Positions 1-51,106 are shown, counted from the first letter of the stretch. The stretch is DNA of 64,000 nucleotides from Dendrophyllia cribrosa (GCA_024195265.1 JAJLRJ010000005.1:28356473-28420472), one strand, 5' to 3'. Translations and numbers: made by a program. The notes: a model not told the origin generated them from the sequence alone.

Positions 1-25
1 GACCGGCGGGGCCCTATGCAGGGTC

Positions 26-60
<35 letters not shown>

Positions 61-64
61 TAAT
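1..64. repeat. TAA-type trinucleotide microsatellite
   Basis: Runs of AAT/TAA units fill about positions 27-60. They are flanked by GGGGCCCT-type motifs at 8-15 and again near 113-120. A similar GGGCCCT motif follows a GGTGGCCCATT motif near 24631 and 45357, so this is probably the edge of a dispersed repeat. No coding potential is seen. Confidence 0.7.
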
Positions 65-179
65 AACAATATTTTAGCAGGGAGCCCACTTCACCAAAAG
101 GTGCTCTTCAGTGGGGCCCTGCATATAACAAATTAACTACAACAATAGGTCACCCCACTCAAAAAATTTATAATGAATT

Positions 180-1025
180 TTGTTTTCTTCCGACCCATCC
201 TCTTGTACAAATTTGTATGGAAGGGGTAAATTTACTGGCCTTAATCGATACGGGTTCAGTCAAATCATTTATTAATGACAAGATTCATGCTATTTTAGGT
301 TTTCCCTAACAGAAACCACGGTGCCAGTACCACCCGACTTCGGAAATCATAAGTGGAGGGGAGGGTAGCTTGCTCAGCTGAGTCCCAGCTGGGCATGATA
401 TCCTATTAACGGGTCAACAAAGGGGTAACTTGGGGGTACATGTCACCTACGTAGTCGCACAGGCGAGCTCTAGAACGGTACCTGTCCAAATCGCTAACAC
501 GTCAGAGGACGAAAATGAACTTGTTTCTGGTCGAAAATTAGCCGAATTTATTGTCCTTTCCGAATCGCCTCGATGACGTCATTATTCACTCTAAGGATTT
601 AGACCAACATTGCGAGCGCTTGACTGAGGATCTATTTGAGAGTACAACCTGCGCGTGAAAATCTCTAAATGCACATTTGCAGCGCCAAAAGTTAAATATT
701 TAGGACACGCGATCTCCGCAGAAGGCGTTTCCCGAGATACAGCGAAAGTGGAGGCTGTTCAGAACTTGCCGCCGCGCAAATCAGTTAAGGATGTTAGGAG
801 TTTTCTCGGATCAGCGGGATATTACAGGAGATTTGTCCTTGGTTTTGCAACTGTGGCTGCCCCCCCCCCCCCCCCCCCCCCTGACCGACTAGACAAAACA
901 AGATCGCTCGTTCAACTGGACCAGTGAGTGCGAACAGTCGCTGAAGACCCTTAATAGTTCCGCACCTGTTTTTAAATAACCCCGGTTCGATAGAGAATTT
1001 ATCGTACAGTCATATGCCTAGGATG
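180..1025 (+). pseudogene. Ty3/gypsy retrotransposon pol remnant (protease, RT end, RNase H start)
   Basis: An aspartic-protease-like stretch with the signature ALIDTGS is readable around 233-262. It breaks off at a stop near 308. At 655-880 a 90-residue open frame reads like the end of a Ty3/gypsy reverse transcriptase, with KCTF, YLGH and the motif SFLGSAGYYRRF. The text then runs into a C homopolymer and into an RNase H-like start (WTSECEQSLKTL, then REFIVQ) in shifted frames. The central RT with its YxDD box is missing. Frameshifts and stops show a dead copy. The frame 655-927 is only part of it, and its proline run is translation of the poly-C tract at 860-881. Family assignment is by motif recognition. 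Confidence 0.75.
860..881. repeat. poly-C tract (about 22 nt)
   Basis: An uninterrupted run of C interrupts the gypsy remnant. It is one of at least seven long C or G homopolymers in this window. Confidence 0.9.
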
Positions 1026-1903
1026 TTGAAGTAGGCGCCGAACGTTCGCAGCTACAGAACATAAGCCCGGCCGACCACACACGAACGCGGATGCTTTATT
1101 TCGATTAATGACCCAGAATGTGGCAGCGCAAGCAACGACAACGCAACCCAAAAGTGAACAAGGCTCAGATCGTAAGATTTAGATGAGGGTATTCGAGAGA
1201 AGATTAGTGCAGAAGAAGCTTCCAAAGTGCTCAGGAACAGACACGAAACGATTCGTGTGTTTGTAAGGCAAAGTCGAGTAACTTCAAGGAATGTAAGTAC
1301 TCTAGATCTTCCCGTATCAATGGCCCAAAATGATTATTCGCGTTTTTGAAAGATGGATAGTAGGATACTGCGATTTGGTAATCAGCTAAGTATTGTCGTC
1401 CTAGTTGTGTTACATCAACTTGAAAACGGCCTAATTTTTGCTTTTTCACAGGTATCAACTTTAGGTGTGTATTTTTTTCCTGTGGATGTTTCTAGCAGTT
1501 TAGAATTTTAGCAAGTATTTCTATGTTTTGTTGTACCACATAGAAAATATAAACTTCATTCGTTTAATTTTGAAGGTTTTACGGGATTCAGAAAATTGGC
1601 AAAATTTGCGCCCAAGGGGGTGATACAGAGTAAGGCTTGTATCTCTAATGCCAGAACAGTTAAAGAGCTAAGTTTGGTATATTTGTCCATAAGTCCACCT
1701 AACCTTTCTATGATGTTAGTATGAAGTAATTCTGCTGACCCCCTTCCATTAACATTTTTTTTTTTGATTTAGCCCGGTTTTTTCTGACAATCACTCTTAA
1801 AAGCTTGAAACTAAATTAGAAAACATCAAGAACAACAAAAATTAACCTTACGTTGCTTCGTATTTACAAGATGGCTCTTAGAGCCCTTTCATTCCGTAGA
1901 TTC
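1026..1903. other. No recognisable gene
   Basis: This AT-rich stretch has short open frames on both strands, none with a recognised motif. The minus-strand 75-residue frame at 1231-1458 has no conserved features I can name. Confidence 0.5.
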
Positions 1904-2170
1904 TTTTTTTCTCAGAACTTTACAATTCCAAAAATTTCGACAGGAGACGGGAAGCCATGGTCACTTCGTCGAAGACAGTCGGTACATGTGGCAGATTTGT
2001 TGTATGCTAATCAGTCTACTTGTTTTTCTTGTATGTTAATTTCCTCTTTAGAGATTTTTGTAGAATATTTTTGAAGTCGTTCAAAAAAAAAAAACTCGAG
2101 CACGTGTTTTTTCAGATGTAGTAACTCTTGGCTTGGCCTGAGTTTTTAAACTGAGAAAACAGCACTGCTT
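1855..2170. repeat. Dispersed repeat family R1, copy 1
   Basis: About 150 bp from 1910 onward matches 37672-37800 closely, including the shared stretch TGCTAATCAGTCTACTTG. The end of the copy (2075-2170) carries a degenerate GCACGTGTTTT motif also present at 19065 and 37885. Near its start, the words CTCTTAGAGCC and CGTATT recur inverted at about 40345-40380. It is probably a non-autonomous transposon; termini are not defined. Confidence 0.6.
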
Positions 2171-2535
2171 GCTTTTTTAAACAGTACTTAACGAATAATT
2201 ATATTCGTCTTCATGCAAAGTTCCTTAATGAATACGCAAAATTTAAATGATTGTTTTCTTAGATGAAATGATTACAAATTCATTTTTAGAATGTTGCATT
2301 GACACCAATGAAAATTTACCTTTGGTACTCAAGGAGAAAATTAAAGTGTCACAACCATTATATCCTTATAATATTTAAAGGGAACTCGAGCCAAAAACTA
2401 TTCAAATTTCGTGTCATTTAGAATTAAGTTTCACTAAGTAAATACCTCGTAGATGTGAAATCCTTGTTAAAATGTAAGCGGTTTATTCAGACTTGTTTAT
2501 AAGACACTTTTCGTTATCATTTTTAGATCAATAAT
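2171..2535. other. No recognisable gene
   Basis: AT-rich sequence without long open frames or recognisable motifs. Confidence 0.5.
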
Positions 2536-2760
2536 AATAATCACTTTATTTAAGTGTCAACTGTATTTAGCGCGCAAGCACTAATTGGGGACACTAAATA
2601 TAGAAACAAATATTGCAAATAGAACATAACACGTTAAAAATCCCAACTGGCAGGAGGCAAACCAGTTGGCTATTTTACAAGCGTGGCCGAGGAGTTGGAC
2701 TCGGGACTACCGTGAAACAACCCCAGATAGTGGTGATAGATCAAGTTAAGAGTTTCTGAT
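2536..2760 (+). repeat. Non-LTR/SINE-like tail fragment
   Basis: The stretch holds CACTTTATTTAAGTGTC and a short hairpin (CCAACTGG with CCAGTTGG), then GTGGCCGAGGAGTTGGACTC, which resembles a Pol III A-box or tRNA head. No B box or complete tRNA fold was found. I recall similar tails from coral genomes but cannot confirm this without a search. Confidence 0.4.
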
Positions 2761-3490
2761 TGTTATTGCTTTTGGAAATTGGGAAAGAAAGCAAGCTGTT
2801 TAAACATTAGTCTCCTCAACTTTCCATTCATAATCAACTCATTGTAAACATGACCTAAAATCAGGAAAATAGTAATAATTCCTTTAGTCCAATGCAATAT
2901 TCTGGAAGGACTTAGGGTGTTTTCAACTGCATTGAATATCCTTTCCAAGAGCGTATTTTTAATAATGGTCATCTTAGTTATTTACTCTGCTGTAAACTTT
3001 ATTTTAGTTGAAAGGCTTGCCGAACTTTGTTTGAACTGTATTAGCATATCGATAGCATATATAAGCAAGCTTGTATAGTGTACAACTTGGAATTACCTCA
3101 GAATTACCTCAGAATTGTTTCCGACATGTCCGAGTTACCCACGAGTGTTATAGTGTGTACGCGAGAAGACCACGAATAAACCTTGAAGAGTTCCAGTTCT
3201 GTTCCACCGTTTTGTGCTTCGCTTATACGGACGAGTTACAACGACCGTGTACCTCTGGCATTTTGTGACGAGTGCCACGCTGCCAAGTTTTGAGTGCTCA
3301 ACGAGCTTTTCCCCGCCAAATATCACAGATCAACCGACGTTCAATCGTTTTTCCAGCCCAGCGCATCAACGCGCGTTATCAAGATTTATCTCTGCAGAAC
3401 ACGCTTAAAACCTATCGTTACAAAAGGTATACTAGGAAGGAAAACAGTTTAATTAGCAATCAACACTCTTCGTCGAGTCGATTAATTAAT
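2761..3490. other. No recognisable gene
   Basis: Short frames occur on both strands around 3071-3493, but none shows domain motifs. This should be intronic or upstream sequence of the receptor kinase gene. Confidence 0.45.
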
Positions 3491-3536
3491 TAATTGAGTT
3501 ATAAATTGATCTATATTAATCGATCTAATAGATCGT

Positions 3537-3665
3537 TTGGTTCATTCACGGTTCATTTATTCATTCATCCATCCATCTATCTATCCGTCACTCCGTTCAT
3601 TCGTCCGTCCATCCGTCCATCCATCCGTCGATCCATCCAACACTCCCAGACAAATAAATTTATCA
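3537..3665 (+). repeat. Degenerate tetranucleotide microsatellite (ATTC/ATCC/GTCC)
   Basis: Imperfect ATTC, ATCC and GTCC units run for about 130 bp. The two open frames across it (3494-3688 and 3537-3878) read as Ile/Pro/Ser repeats and are translation artefacts. Confidence 0.8.
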
Positions 3666-3868
3666 GGCCGTCCGTCCGACCGTTCTAACATTTCCTCGTT
3701 TGCTCTTTATTTCGTTTGTTTCTGTTCGTTCACCGAGAGGTTTGTTTGTGGTTTCTGCGTTCGTTCGTTTGCTCGTTCCATTGCACATTCATTAGTAATA
3801 TTACATACATGTTCGTCTTCACCTGTCAGTTTCTTGGTATTAAGGATTTATGAAACATTTTCTTTTAG

Positions 3869-44329
<40,461 letters not shown>

Positions 44330-46844
44330 AAAAGGAATTTTGCCTTTCCTAACGCAATGTTTTAGATTTGGCAGGTTGCTAGGGAAGATTACTGAGATGT
44401 AACCATTCAGTAGATTGACTTAAGGTTGTACTTTAACCATTTTCAAAATCATTTGGGAAAAGCATTTATCATTTTACACGCGACATTTTACACGGGAAAC
44501 TAGACAAAGAAAGCTTTTGGGCGAAATTCAACTTTTTCAACGATTTGAGCAGTTACAGTTTCATCTACCATTTGAATATATGGCACAGTCGTCAGTCAGA
44601 AGAGTTTCTATTTGCTCTGCTGAAAGCGTGTGACAAAATTAAAATAGAACTCATATTAAACCGTCGTTGGCGTCTGGACCACTTCCGAATCATTATCATT
44701 TATGACGCGCCATTTCATTTTGAGCCGAAAAAAAGTGGCCGCAAAAAAGGCCGTGAGAGGGCTGGAACTGGTATCAGAGATGAAAATGTTTTAACAATGG
44801 AATGTACAAATTACCTTTTAGAACATCCCAAAGTTTTGGTAGATGGTAAACAACCTAAGTAACCTTATTGCAATAAGAAAAACCTTAATAATGATAAATA
44901 TAACAATTATAATATATTATTTATTATTATATAGCCCTTAATGTCATACAGTATAGTTCTAAGCGCTTTACAATCAGTTAAAAATAGTGAATCTCTAACA
45001 TACAACATTTAACAGTGAAATTATCGCTAAAAATTATAATGAAAAACAATTAAGTTTCTTAAAAGCAAACCGAAACAAGTAGGTTTTTTAGCTTGTTCTT
45101 CAATGTATTTCACTATGAAGCTTGTTTAATAGTGATGGTGCTGCTATAGAAAAATACCTGTCATCAAATGACTTTAAACTTGCTAGTGAGGACATGTAGC
45201 AGGTGATGAGATGAGGATCTGAGACATCTAGATGTCTTGTAGTGTTCTAAAGGATTACTTAGATAACAAGGAGCAAGGTCATACAAGGCTTTACAAGTCA
45301 ACAGAAGCATGTACGTAAAAAAATGTGCTGATCGATATAAACTTTACTTAGGCAGGGTGGCCCATTTAGCAACGTGGCTGTAATTATCCAGTAGGGCCCT
45401 GCCAAAAATGATGATTTAAATGTCCCAAGAAAATATAACAATTATATTGATAAACCTATATCAAATAGAATATAAGAGCCTGAGGTTTTGCTGTGATTAG
45501 GCAGCTGCCATATAAAACGTAACGTGAATGCTGAGTGCTGCTGCTTTATTTATAGTGATTGCCATACATTGCATGCTAATTTATATACATATAATATCTA
45601 CATGCATATATCAATATCCATGTTATTTAGTTTTCTTAAACAAAATTGCAACTCAAGTACAAACCAGTTCTTGTTGCAATCCACATTGGCTACACTGCAA
45701 TTTGCACTTAGTAATTGTGCACAATGACATATCATATCAATGGGTCTTATTAGCAAAGTATGCCTGATGGCAGTCTACTTTATTCATTGTATTGCTATGC
45801 CAATCATACATATAGCTTGAACTTGGAAATATCTATATTCCGTTTTTGTTGCCTACATTGCAATTAAAATGCAAAACCAGTTGTGGCTGCAATTCGCATT
45901 ACTACATAGTGATTTTGGGGCAGTACGCAGCTCTTACAAGGTCTTCTCTGATTTGCTGAGAAAACAATGGAACAAACAACACAACAATGGACGCTAGCCC
46001 TGAAAACAATAGAGCTGCGTGATAGCCAGGTCCAATGAAATTAGAGGTTCTAAAGAGCTGCGTGGTATCTGGTGATTTACACTCAGTACCATAGTAGTCA
46101 TAGACTGTTCACAGCCTCTCTATTTTATCAGAGTCCGTCGCGTACGAGAACTACCGGCGATCGAAGCGAGCGCGGAGCGCGAGGGGGTGGGGCGAGGGGA
46201 AGGAGAAAAATAGAGAGACTGTAGACATCTTTGGAAAAAAGTACGCTTATAAGACTCCTCCCCCTTTCAGCGCCTTGTCCCCAACAGCTCCGCCCCTTGA
46301 CCTATTAATTAAATTGGACCAATAAGAAATCGAGAGGTTAATTGCATGTCTAATTGACTACAAGTATCAAGTATCACTTTGCAAAACATAATACTTGAGG
46401 TCGCGTGTTGAAGTATGTCGTCTGAGATGACTTCTTCAACCCGTTCTTCAACTCCAAAAAAAAATTATCTTTGGGTTGAAACAGCATGAAACAGATAAGA
46501 ACTTAAAGCGATAGGTTCAGATATTTTGGAAACGACCGTATTACCTCCGTATACCGAATACTCATTTCTATACGTTGAAGAAATTCGATTTTACCACGTC
46601 TCCACAGTGTCTACTACGTCTACTACGATCGTCTACTACGATCAGTGAGGCACAATTATGTAGCGGTGAATCTTGAGAAGATTTTGGAATTTGGTATCCA
46701 AAAAGTCTTCCGCGGACCCATACACCATGCCAACTGATGTTTGCCTTGAGCAATATACATTCTAGAACGACGTCGTCCATTGACAAAACAACAGCAGAAA
46801 TTCCCAGCTCTTTCATTTCTTCAACCTGGTTGTTCATAATACAG
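44330..46844. other. Downstream of RTK; repeat-derived, no gene recognised
   Basis: The frame 44545-44862 (105 codons) has no recognised motif; it may include the RTK 3' UTR. 44930-45350 resembles a LINE or SINE tail (AGTTCTAAGCGCTTTACAATC). 45357-45410 is a second copy of the GGTGGCCCATT repeat at 24630. 46140-46200 is GC- and purine-rich. Confidence 0.45.
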
Positions 46845-46985
46845 TGGAATCCCGATTTTTCGAATACTCGATTTTTCGAAACTCCCGATTATTCGAACCA
46901 AAGCTCGTTTCCCTTGGATTTTATTTCAGTCAATACTACCTTAGATTTTTCGAACTCCCGATTATTCGAACCAATTTCCGTTTCG
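46845..46985 (+). repeat. Tigger-like terminal repeat fragment
   Basis: CAGTGGAATCCCGATTTTTCG at about 46851 followed by two copies of ACTCCCGATTATTCGAACCA resembles pogo/Tigger ends (CAGT start). The partner end was not found. Confidence 0.5.
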
Positions 46986-46997
46986 GTGTCTGACATT

Positions 46998-47040
46998 TGC
47001 AGACTGCAGACCGCAGACTGCAGACTGCAGACTGACTGAC
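46998..47040. repeat. GCAGACT heptamer repeat
   Basis: About five units of GCAGACT/GCAGACC directly upstream of the DIRS element. Confidence 0.75.
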
Positions 47041-47064
47041 ACTAAAGTACCGTAATGCCGTTCG

Positions 47065-47235
47065 ATTATACTTCACCTAAACTCGCCTCGTATAACAATG
47101 TATTGCCTTTATTTGCTTCAAATCTAAACAGCGAACTTTAAAGAAACAATGAAAAATATCAACATCCGTGGGCCCGGGTAACCTGGGCCGGGCCCCTTTA
47201 TCCTGCCGGTCCACCCCACATCACCGCCTTTTTGC
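47065..47235 (+). repeat. DIRS left inverted terminal repeat
   Basis: It is the exact or near-exact inverse of the right repeat from GTATTGCC through CCGCCTTTTTGC. Its outer 36 bp differ from the outer part of the right repeat and pair with the internal complementary region instead. Confidence 0.92.
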
Positions 47236-47250
47236 TTCGCTCCCTCGTGT

Positions 47251-48402
47251 GTGAAGATGGCGGACGAAAATGGAGAAGAAAAAACAGAAGAAATTCAAGT
47301 TATCGCAGGTACGTCGACCCATCGTGACGCTAGTCCGATGGCTAAACTCTTGTCAGACGATGCTTTCATAAATTCGCTATCTGAAGCCATTGCAAAACGA
47401 ATTGGTGTTCCATTGAACACTGACAGTCTTCCTGCTGTCTCAACCGGTCTCCTCACCGGTTCAACAAATGAGGTCGACCCCAGTACGCCTTCTGGGTCAA
47501 CAAAAGTGGCACTTAATCCCGGTGAAGCCTCCGGTTCAACAAATGGCACGGCTAAGAAAGGGAAACGTCCCGTGACCTCTCCAAATGAAACCGAACAACC
47601 AAGCAACAAGCGACCTCGTGGTCAGCAAACTATTGAAATTGAAGACAATTCCGAGGATTTGTCGCCCCGTTTAGATCACGAGGATGCATTTACATCATCA
47701 GCTGGCCATTGGGAAGCATCAGACGAACTGTCTGCGCTACTTCCATTGTTATTTACGAAGGAACTTTCGGCTTTTGAACGGCGAGCAATCGTGAAAGATT
47801 TCCCGCGCCCAAATGTGGAATGCGTTTTCACTCGTAACTTAGATGCTTATCTAGGAGACTTGGTGCCTCAGTGTAAACCTCAGGATAAACCAATTAAGAA
47901 GTCCCAAGACCTCCTTTTGGATGTGTCTGGCCCTCTGGCACTGGCTTGGGAACACATGACAAATGCAGACTCGCTCTCAGTTGAATTTGTCCAAGACTGC
48001 ATTTCCAAAGCCTTGTTTCTGTTGGGAAATGCCAACTGTCATATGACCACATGGCGTCGAAAACTAGTATTGGAAAAACTCGGTTCAAAGTTCGGTTCCC
48101 TTGCAAAAGAAAGCTTCCCTGAGGCCAAGAAATATTTGTTTGGTCCTGGCTTGGAAGAAAAAGTGTCTAAACGTGCTGAAACAGCCAAAGTCATTTCTAC
48201 TGCCCTGACTAAATCACACCAGGGATCAAGAAAGTTTTTTCAAGCCCGGCCCTTCCAAAACCCAAGGTCGAGCTGGGAGGGCCAATACAGCTTGCGAGGT
48301 TTCAGTTCAAGAGGCAGAAGTTTCAACAACCGCTCCCCTTGGAGAGGCCGTTTCAACAGCAGAGGGACCTTCAGGGGAAAACCCAACATCTCAGGTCTCT
48401 GA
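47251..48402 (+). CDS. DIRS ORF1, gag-like protein
   Basis: 383 codons starting 16 bp inside the left repeat. An alternative start is the second Met (MADENGEEK). The N-terminus is acidic and Ser/Thr-rich, with a basic stretch KKGKRPVTSPNE and KRPRGQQ that could be a nuclear signal. The middle (about 160-320) is helical with conserved-looking leucines. The C-terminus is rich in Arg, Gly, Phe and Ser (FSSRGRSFNNRSPWRGRF), suited to binding RNA. It has no zinc knuckle. It should package element RNA. The stop overlaps the RT frame by 64 nt. Confidence 0.8.
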   Translation: MKMADENGEEKTEEIQVIAGTSTHRDASPMAKLLSDDAFINSLSEAIAKRIGVPLNTDSLPAVSTGLLTGSTNEVDPSTPSGSTKVALNPGEASGSTNGTAKKGKRPVTSPNETEQPSNKRPRGQQTIEIEDNSEDLSPRLDHEDAFTSSAGHWEASDELSALLPLLFTKELSAFERRAIVKDFPRPNVECVFTRNLDAYLGDLVPQCKPQDKPIKKSQDLLLDVSGPLALAWEHMTNADSLSVEFVQDCISKALFLLGNANCHMTTWRRKLVLEKLGSKFGSLAKESFPEAKKYLFGPGLEEKVSKRAETAKVISTALTKSHQGSRKFFQARPFQNPRSSWEGQYSLRGFSSRGRSFNNRSPWRGRFNSRGTFRGKPNISGL

Positions 48403-50480
48403 AGGTTTCCCAAGGTATGTCCACAAACTTAAATGTCATAGATTCACCAATAATCGATCATCTTATTCCTTTGGGGGGTCGGTTACAAAGGTTTTTTCCC
48501 CAGTGGGAAACATTAAGTGTCGACCCTTGGGTACTACATGTTATCCAAGGGTACCATCTCCCCCTTTTAATGACACCCTATCAAACTCGCATACCCAGTA
48601 CTCATGTCTCGGAGGCTCAAGCCAGCCTGATAGACGAGGAGGTCAAGGAAATGCAACAAAAAGGGGCAATTCACACAGTCCCTTACTGTCAATCCCAAGA
48701 AGGTTTCATCAGTTCTATTTTTCTAGTCCCAAAGAAGGGAGGAGGTCAACGCCCTGTTATCAACCTCAAAGGGCTAAATCATTTCCTCGAATACCAACAT
48801 TTCAAAATGGAAGGTATCCATATGCTTCGGAACCTTTTAAAGAAGAACGATTTTCTAGTGAAAATAGACCTAAAGGATGCCTACTTTACAATTCCCATTT
48901 GGAAAAATCATCAGAAGTATCTCAGATTCCTTTGGAGAGATACCCTTTGGGAATTTGCATGCCTTCCGTTCGGGCTGGCTTCAGCTCCTCTTGTGTTCAC
49001 CAAGATACTGAGACCAGTTGTAGGTTTACTACGCAAGCAGGGAGTCAGATTAATAATTTATTTAGACGATCTCCTGATCATGGCAGAGTCTATAGAGCTG
49101 GCCAAGGCCCATGCCAATCTAGCAGTCAACTTGCTTACCAGCCTGGGTTTTGTCATCAATCACAAAAAGTCTGTTCTCACTCCCTGTCAGCAGTTAGAAT
49201 TTCTGGGTTTTGTAGTGAGTTCAGTGGCCATGACTCTGTCAATAACCTGGGAGAAACTACGTCAGATCCGAAGAGACAGCCAGTCCTTACTGGACAACAA
49301 CCCTGTCACAGTAAGGGAGCTATCTCGTTTCCTAGGGAAGTTGAACGCATCACTTCAGGCAGTTTTCCCCGCTCCCCTGAATTACCGCCACCTTCAGCGA
49401 GTACAACAGACAGCTCTCAGTCATTCTCGAGACTACGAGGCATTAGTCCTTTTTTCCCCAGAAGCTCGGGAAGAATTGATTTGGTGGCGAGACCACCTGA
49501 TAGCCTGGAATGGCAAGAGCTTGGTGTCGAATGCCCCAGATTTAATCATAGAAACAGACGCTTCAACCCTAGGTTGGGGGGCTCATTGTTGGGACCTTCG
49601 CACCGGAGGGTCTTGGTCCCAGACAGAGCGTTTGTTACACATCAATTGTCTAGAACTGATAGCAGGCGGATTTGCATTGAAATCATTCGTAAAAGGCAGT
49701 TGTCGGATCAAAGTTCTTTTATTAATGGACAACCAAACGGCAGTTTCGTACATCAACAAAATGGGGGGCACAACCTCGTGCATTCTGGCCTCCATAGCCT
49801 ATCAAATATGGGAGTGGTGCCTTCAAAGGGACATATCGATAGTTGCGCAACACCTCCCGGGGTGTCTCAATCAAATAGCAGACGAAGAGTCTCGAACTCG
49901 GAGAGACTCCAGCGATTGGAAACTGTTGCCCCAGATTTTCCATCGAGTAAATCTACTTTGGGGGCCCCTAGAAATCGACCTCTTTGCCTCTCGACTTACC
50001 CACCAACTCCCTCGCTATGTAAGTTGGAGGCCAGATCCAGGGGCAGAAGCGATAGATGCTTTCTCTCTAGACTGGACCCAGTTCAAAGGTTATGCATTCC
50101 CACCTATTGTACTGATCGGAAGATGTCTAAAACAGGTGATTCAGCAACAAGTTCCCAGTCTTGTAATAATAACTCCAGTTTGGGAGATGCAATCATGGTT
50201 CCCTCTAGTCCTGGAGTTGTGTGTGGACCAAGCAGTACTCCTCCCCCTCAATCCCAATCTGTTAACCAGGGGACAGGAACAACACCCCCTGCAGGATCTG
50301 GTTTTGGCCGCGTGGCTTGTCTCGGCAGACAGTACGAGACAAATGGAATTTCGCAGCCAGCTAAAACCCTCCTCTTATCTGCCTGGCGCAAATCCACAGC
50401 AGCATGCTATGACTCTGCTTGGAAGCAGTGCGTTAGCTGGTGTTTATCAAAACAAATTAATCCAGTTTCAGCACCTTTGA
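48339..50480 (+). CDS. DIRS pol: reverse transcriptase, RNase H and methyltransferase-like region
   Basis: 713 codons. The likely true start is the Met near 48417 (MSTNLNVIDSP). RT motifs: FLVPKKGGGQRPVINLKGLN, KIDLKDAYFTIPI, LPFGLASAPLVFTK and the catalytic YLDDLLIM. RNase H: ETDASTLGWGAH, INCLELIAG, LLMDNQTAVSYINKMGG. After this, YVSWRPDPGAEAIDAFSLDW, YAFPP and VIITPVWEMQSWFP form the region described in DIRS pol as a Dam-like methyltransferase. The frame is open throughout. It copies element RNA into DNA. Its entire second frame is also open (next entry). Confidence 0.93.
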   Translation: MERPFQQQRDLQGKTQHLRSLKVSQGMSTNLNVIDSPIIDHLIPLGGRLQRFFPQWETLSVDPWVLHVIQGYHLPLLMTPYQTRIPSTHVSEAQASLIDEEVKEMQQKGAIHTVPYCQSQEGFISSIFLVPKKGGGQRPVINLKGLNHFLEYQHFKMEGIHMLRNLLKKNDFLVKIDLKDAYFTIPIWKNHQKYLRFLWRDTLWEFACLPFGLASAPLVFTKILRPVVGLLRKQGVRLIIYLDDLLIMAESIELAKAHANLAVNLLTSLGFVINHKKSVLTPCQQLEFLGFVVSSVAMTLSITWEKLRQIRRDSQSLLDNNPVTVRELSRFLGKLNASLQAVFPAPLNYRHLQRVQQTALSHSRDYEALVLFSPEAREELIWWRDHLIAWNGKSLVSNAPDLIIETDASTLGWGAHCWDLRTGGSWSQTERLLHINCLELIAGGFALKSFVKGSCRIKVLLLMDNQTAVSYINKMGGTTSCILASIAYQIWEWCLQRDISIVAQHLPGCLNQIADEESRTRRDSSDWKLLPQIFHRVNLLWGPLEIDLFASRLTHQLPRYVSWRPDPGAEAIDAFSLDWTQFKGYAFPPIVLIGRCLKQVIQQQVPSLVIITPVWEMQSWFPLVLELCVDQAVLLPLNPNLLTRGQEQHPLQDLVLAAWLVSADSTRQMEFRSQLKPSSYLPGANPQQHAMTLLGSSALAGVYQNKLIQFQHL

Positions 50481-51091
50481 GTGCTATCATTGAATACCTA
50501 ACCCATTTGTTTCAGCTAGGTAGGGAGTACAGAACGATCAACCTTCATAGGTCTGCTATTTCCAAAACGCACCCCCCAATTGACTCTGTTAGGATTGGGG
50601 AACACCCACTAGTTTGCCAACTTCTTAAGGGTGTTTTTCAGAGCAGACCACCCTTACCTAAGTACTCTAATACTTGGGAAGTTAGCAAAGTCCTTGATTA
50701 TTTGGTGTCTCTGGGTCCAAATACTCAGCTTTCTTTGAAATGCCTGTCCCTTAAATTGGCAGTTCTGTTTATGCTGACTTCAGCTGAAAGAAGCTCTGAA
50801 GTTATTGCTCATGATTTGCGATTCCGAAAATATGTGCCAGAAGGAGTTTCGTTTAACCTCCCAGAGCTTACTAAAGTGGTTCGTTTGGGGCAACCTCTAA
50901 AAGTGTCCTTTCATCCTTCATTCTCTGAAGTTAAGGATTTATGTCCAGTGGAGTGCTTGAAGGAATACGAGGCTCGCACATTACAATGGCGCCCAATAAA
51001 TCATTCAAGCCACAACAAGCTTTTCTTGAAATTTTATTATAGACCAAAGTTTGATCCCACGGCTAGTAAGGCTGTATTAAAATCTACATAA
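48503..51091 (+). CDS. DIRS tyrosine recombinase ORF (C-terminally truncated), overlapping pol
   Basis: 862 codons in a frame offset from pol, open across nearly 2 kb of it. Residues 1-600 are Ser/Pro/Arg-rich and may be merely a shadow of pol or a true N-terminal extension, as the two frames also overlap in DIRS-1. From about 610 the text is recombinase-like: LLLSAWRKSTAACYDSAWKQ, INLHRSAISKTHP, LAVLFMLTSAERSSEV (first catalytic Arg), ELTKVVRLGQP. The frame stops at KAVLKST, 16 bp before the internal complementary region. The downstream HxxR box and catalytic Tyr are missing, so this copy cannot integrate by its own enzyme. Confidence 0.8.
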   Translation: MGNIKCRPLGTTCYPRVPSPPFNDTLSNSHTQYSCLGGSSQPDRRGGQGNATKRGNSHSPLLSIPRRFHQFYFSSPKEGRRSTPCYQPQRAKSFPRIPTFQNGRYPYASEPFKEERFSSENRPKGCLLYNSHLEKSSEVSQIPLERYPLGICMPSVRAGFSSSCVHQDTETSCRFTTQAGSQINNLFRRSPDHGRVYRAGQGPCQSSSQLAYQPGFCHQSQKVCSHSLSAVRISGFCSEFSGHDSVNNLGETTSDPKRQPVLTGQQPCHSKGAISFPREVERITSGSFPRSPELPPPSASTTDSSQSFSRLRGISPFFPRSSGRIDLVARPPDSLEWQELGVECPRFNHRNRRFNPRLGGSLLGPSHRRVLVPDRAFVTHQLSRTDSRRICIEIIRKRQLSDQSSFINGQPNGSFVHQQNGGHNLVHSGLHSLSNMGVVPSKGHIDSCATPPGVSQSNSRRRVSNSERLQRLETVAPDFPSSKSTLGAPRNRPLCLSTYPPTPSLCKLEARSRGRSDRCFLSRLDPVQRLCIPTYCTDRKMSKTGDSATSSQSCNNNSSLGDAIMVPSSPGVVCGPSSTPPPQSQSVNQGTGTTPPAGSGFGRVACLGRQYETNGISQPAKTLLLSAWRKSTAACYDSAWKQCVSWCLSKQINPVSAPLSAIIEYLTHLFQLGREYRTINLHRSAISKTHPPIDSVRIGEHPLVCQLLKGVFQSRPPLPKYSNTWEVSKVLDYLVSLGPNTQLSLKCLSLKLAVLFMLTSAERSSEVIAHDLRFRKYVPEGVSFNLPELTKVVRLGQPLKVSFHPSFSEVKDLCPVECLKEYEARTLQWRPINHSSHNKLFLKFYYRPKFDPTASKAVLKST

Positions 51092-51106
51092 ACTGGCTTT
51101 GAACAT

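Noticed and set aside
2680..2745. Possible tRNA gene (GTGGCCGAGGAGTTGGACTC)
   Set aside because: Only an A-box-like segment is present; there is no anticodon arm, T arm or closing acceptor stem.
44545..44862. 105-residue frame after the RTK stop
   Set aside because: Plausible length, but no motif, repeat-like flanks and no promoter or splice evidence; treated as 3' UTR or intergenic.
47295..47609. Minus-strand frame over DIRS gag
   Set aside because: Shadow of the plus-strand gag frame, which has proper position and order in the element.
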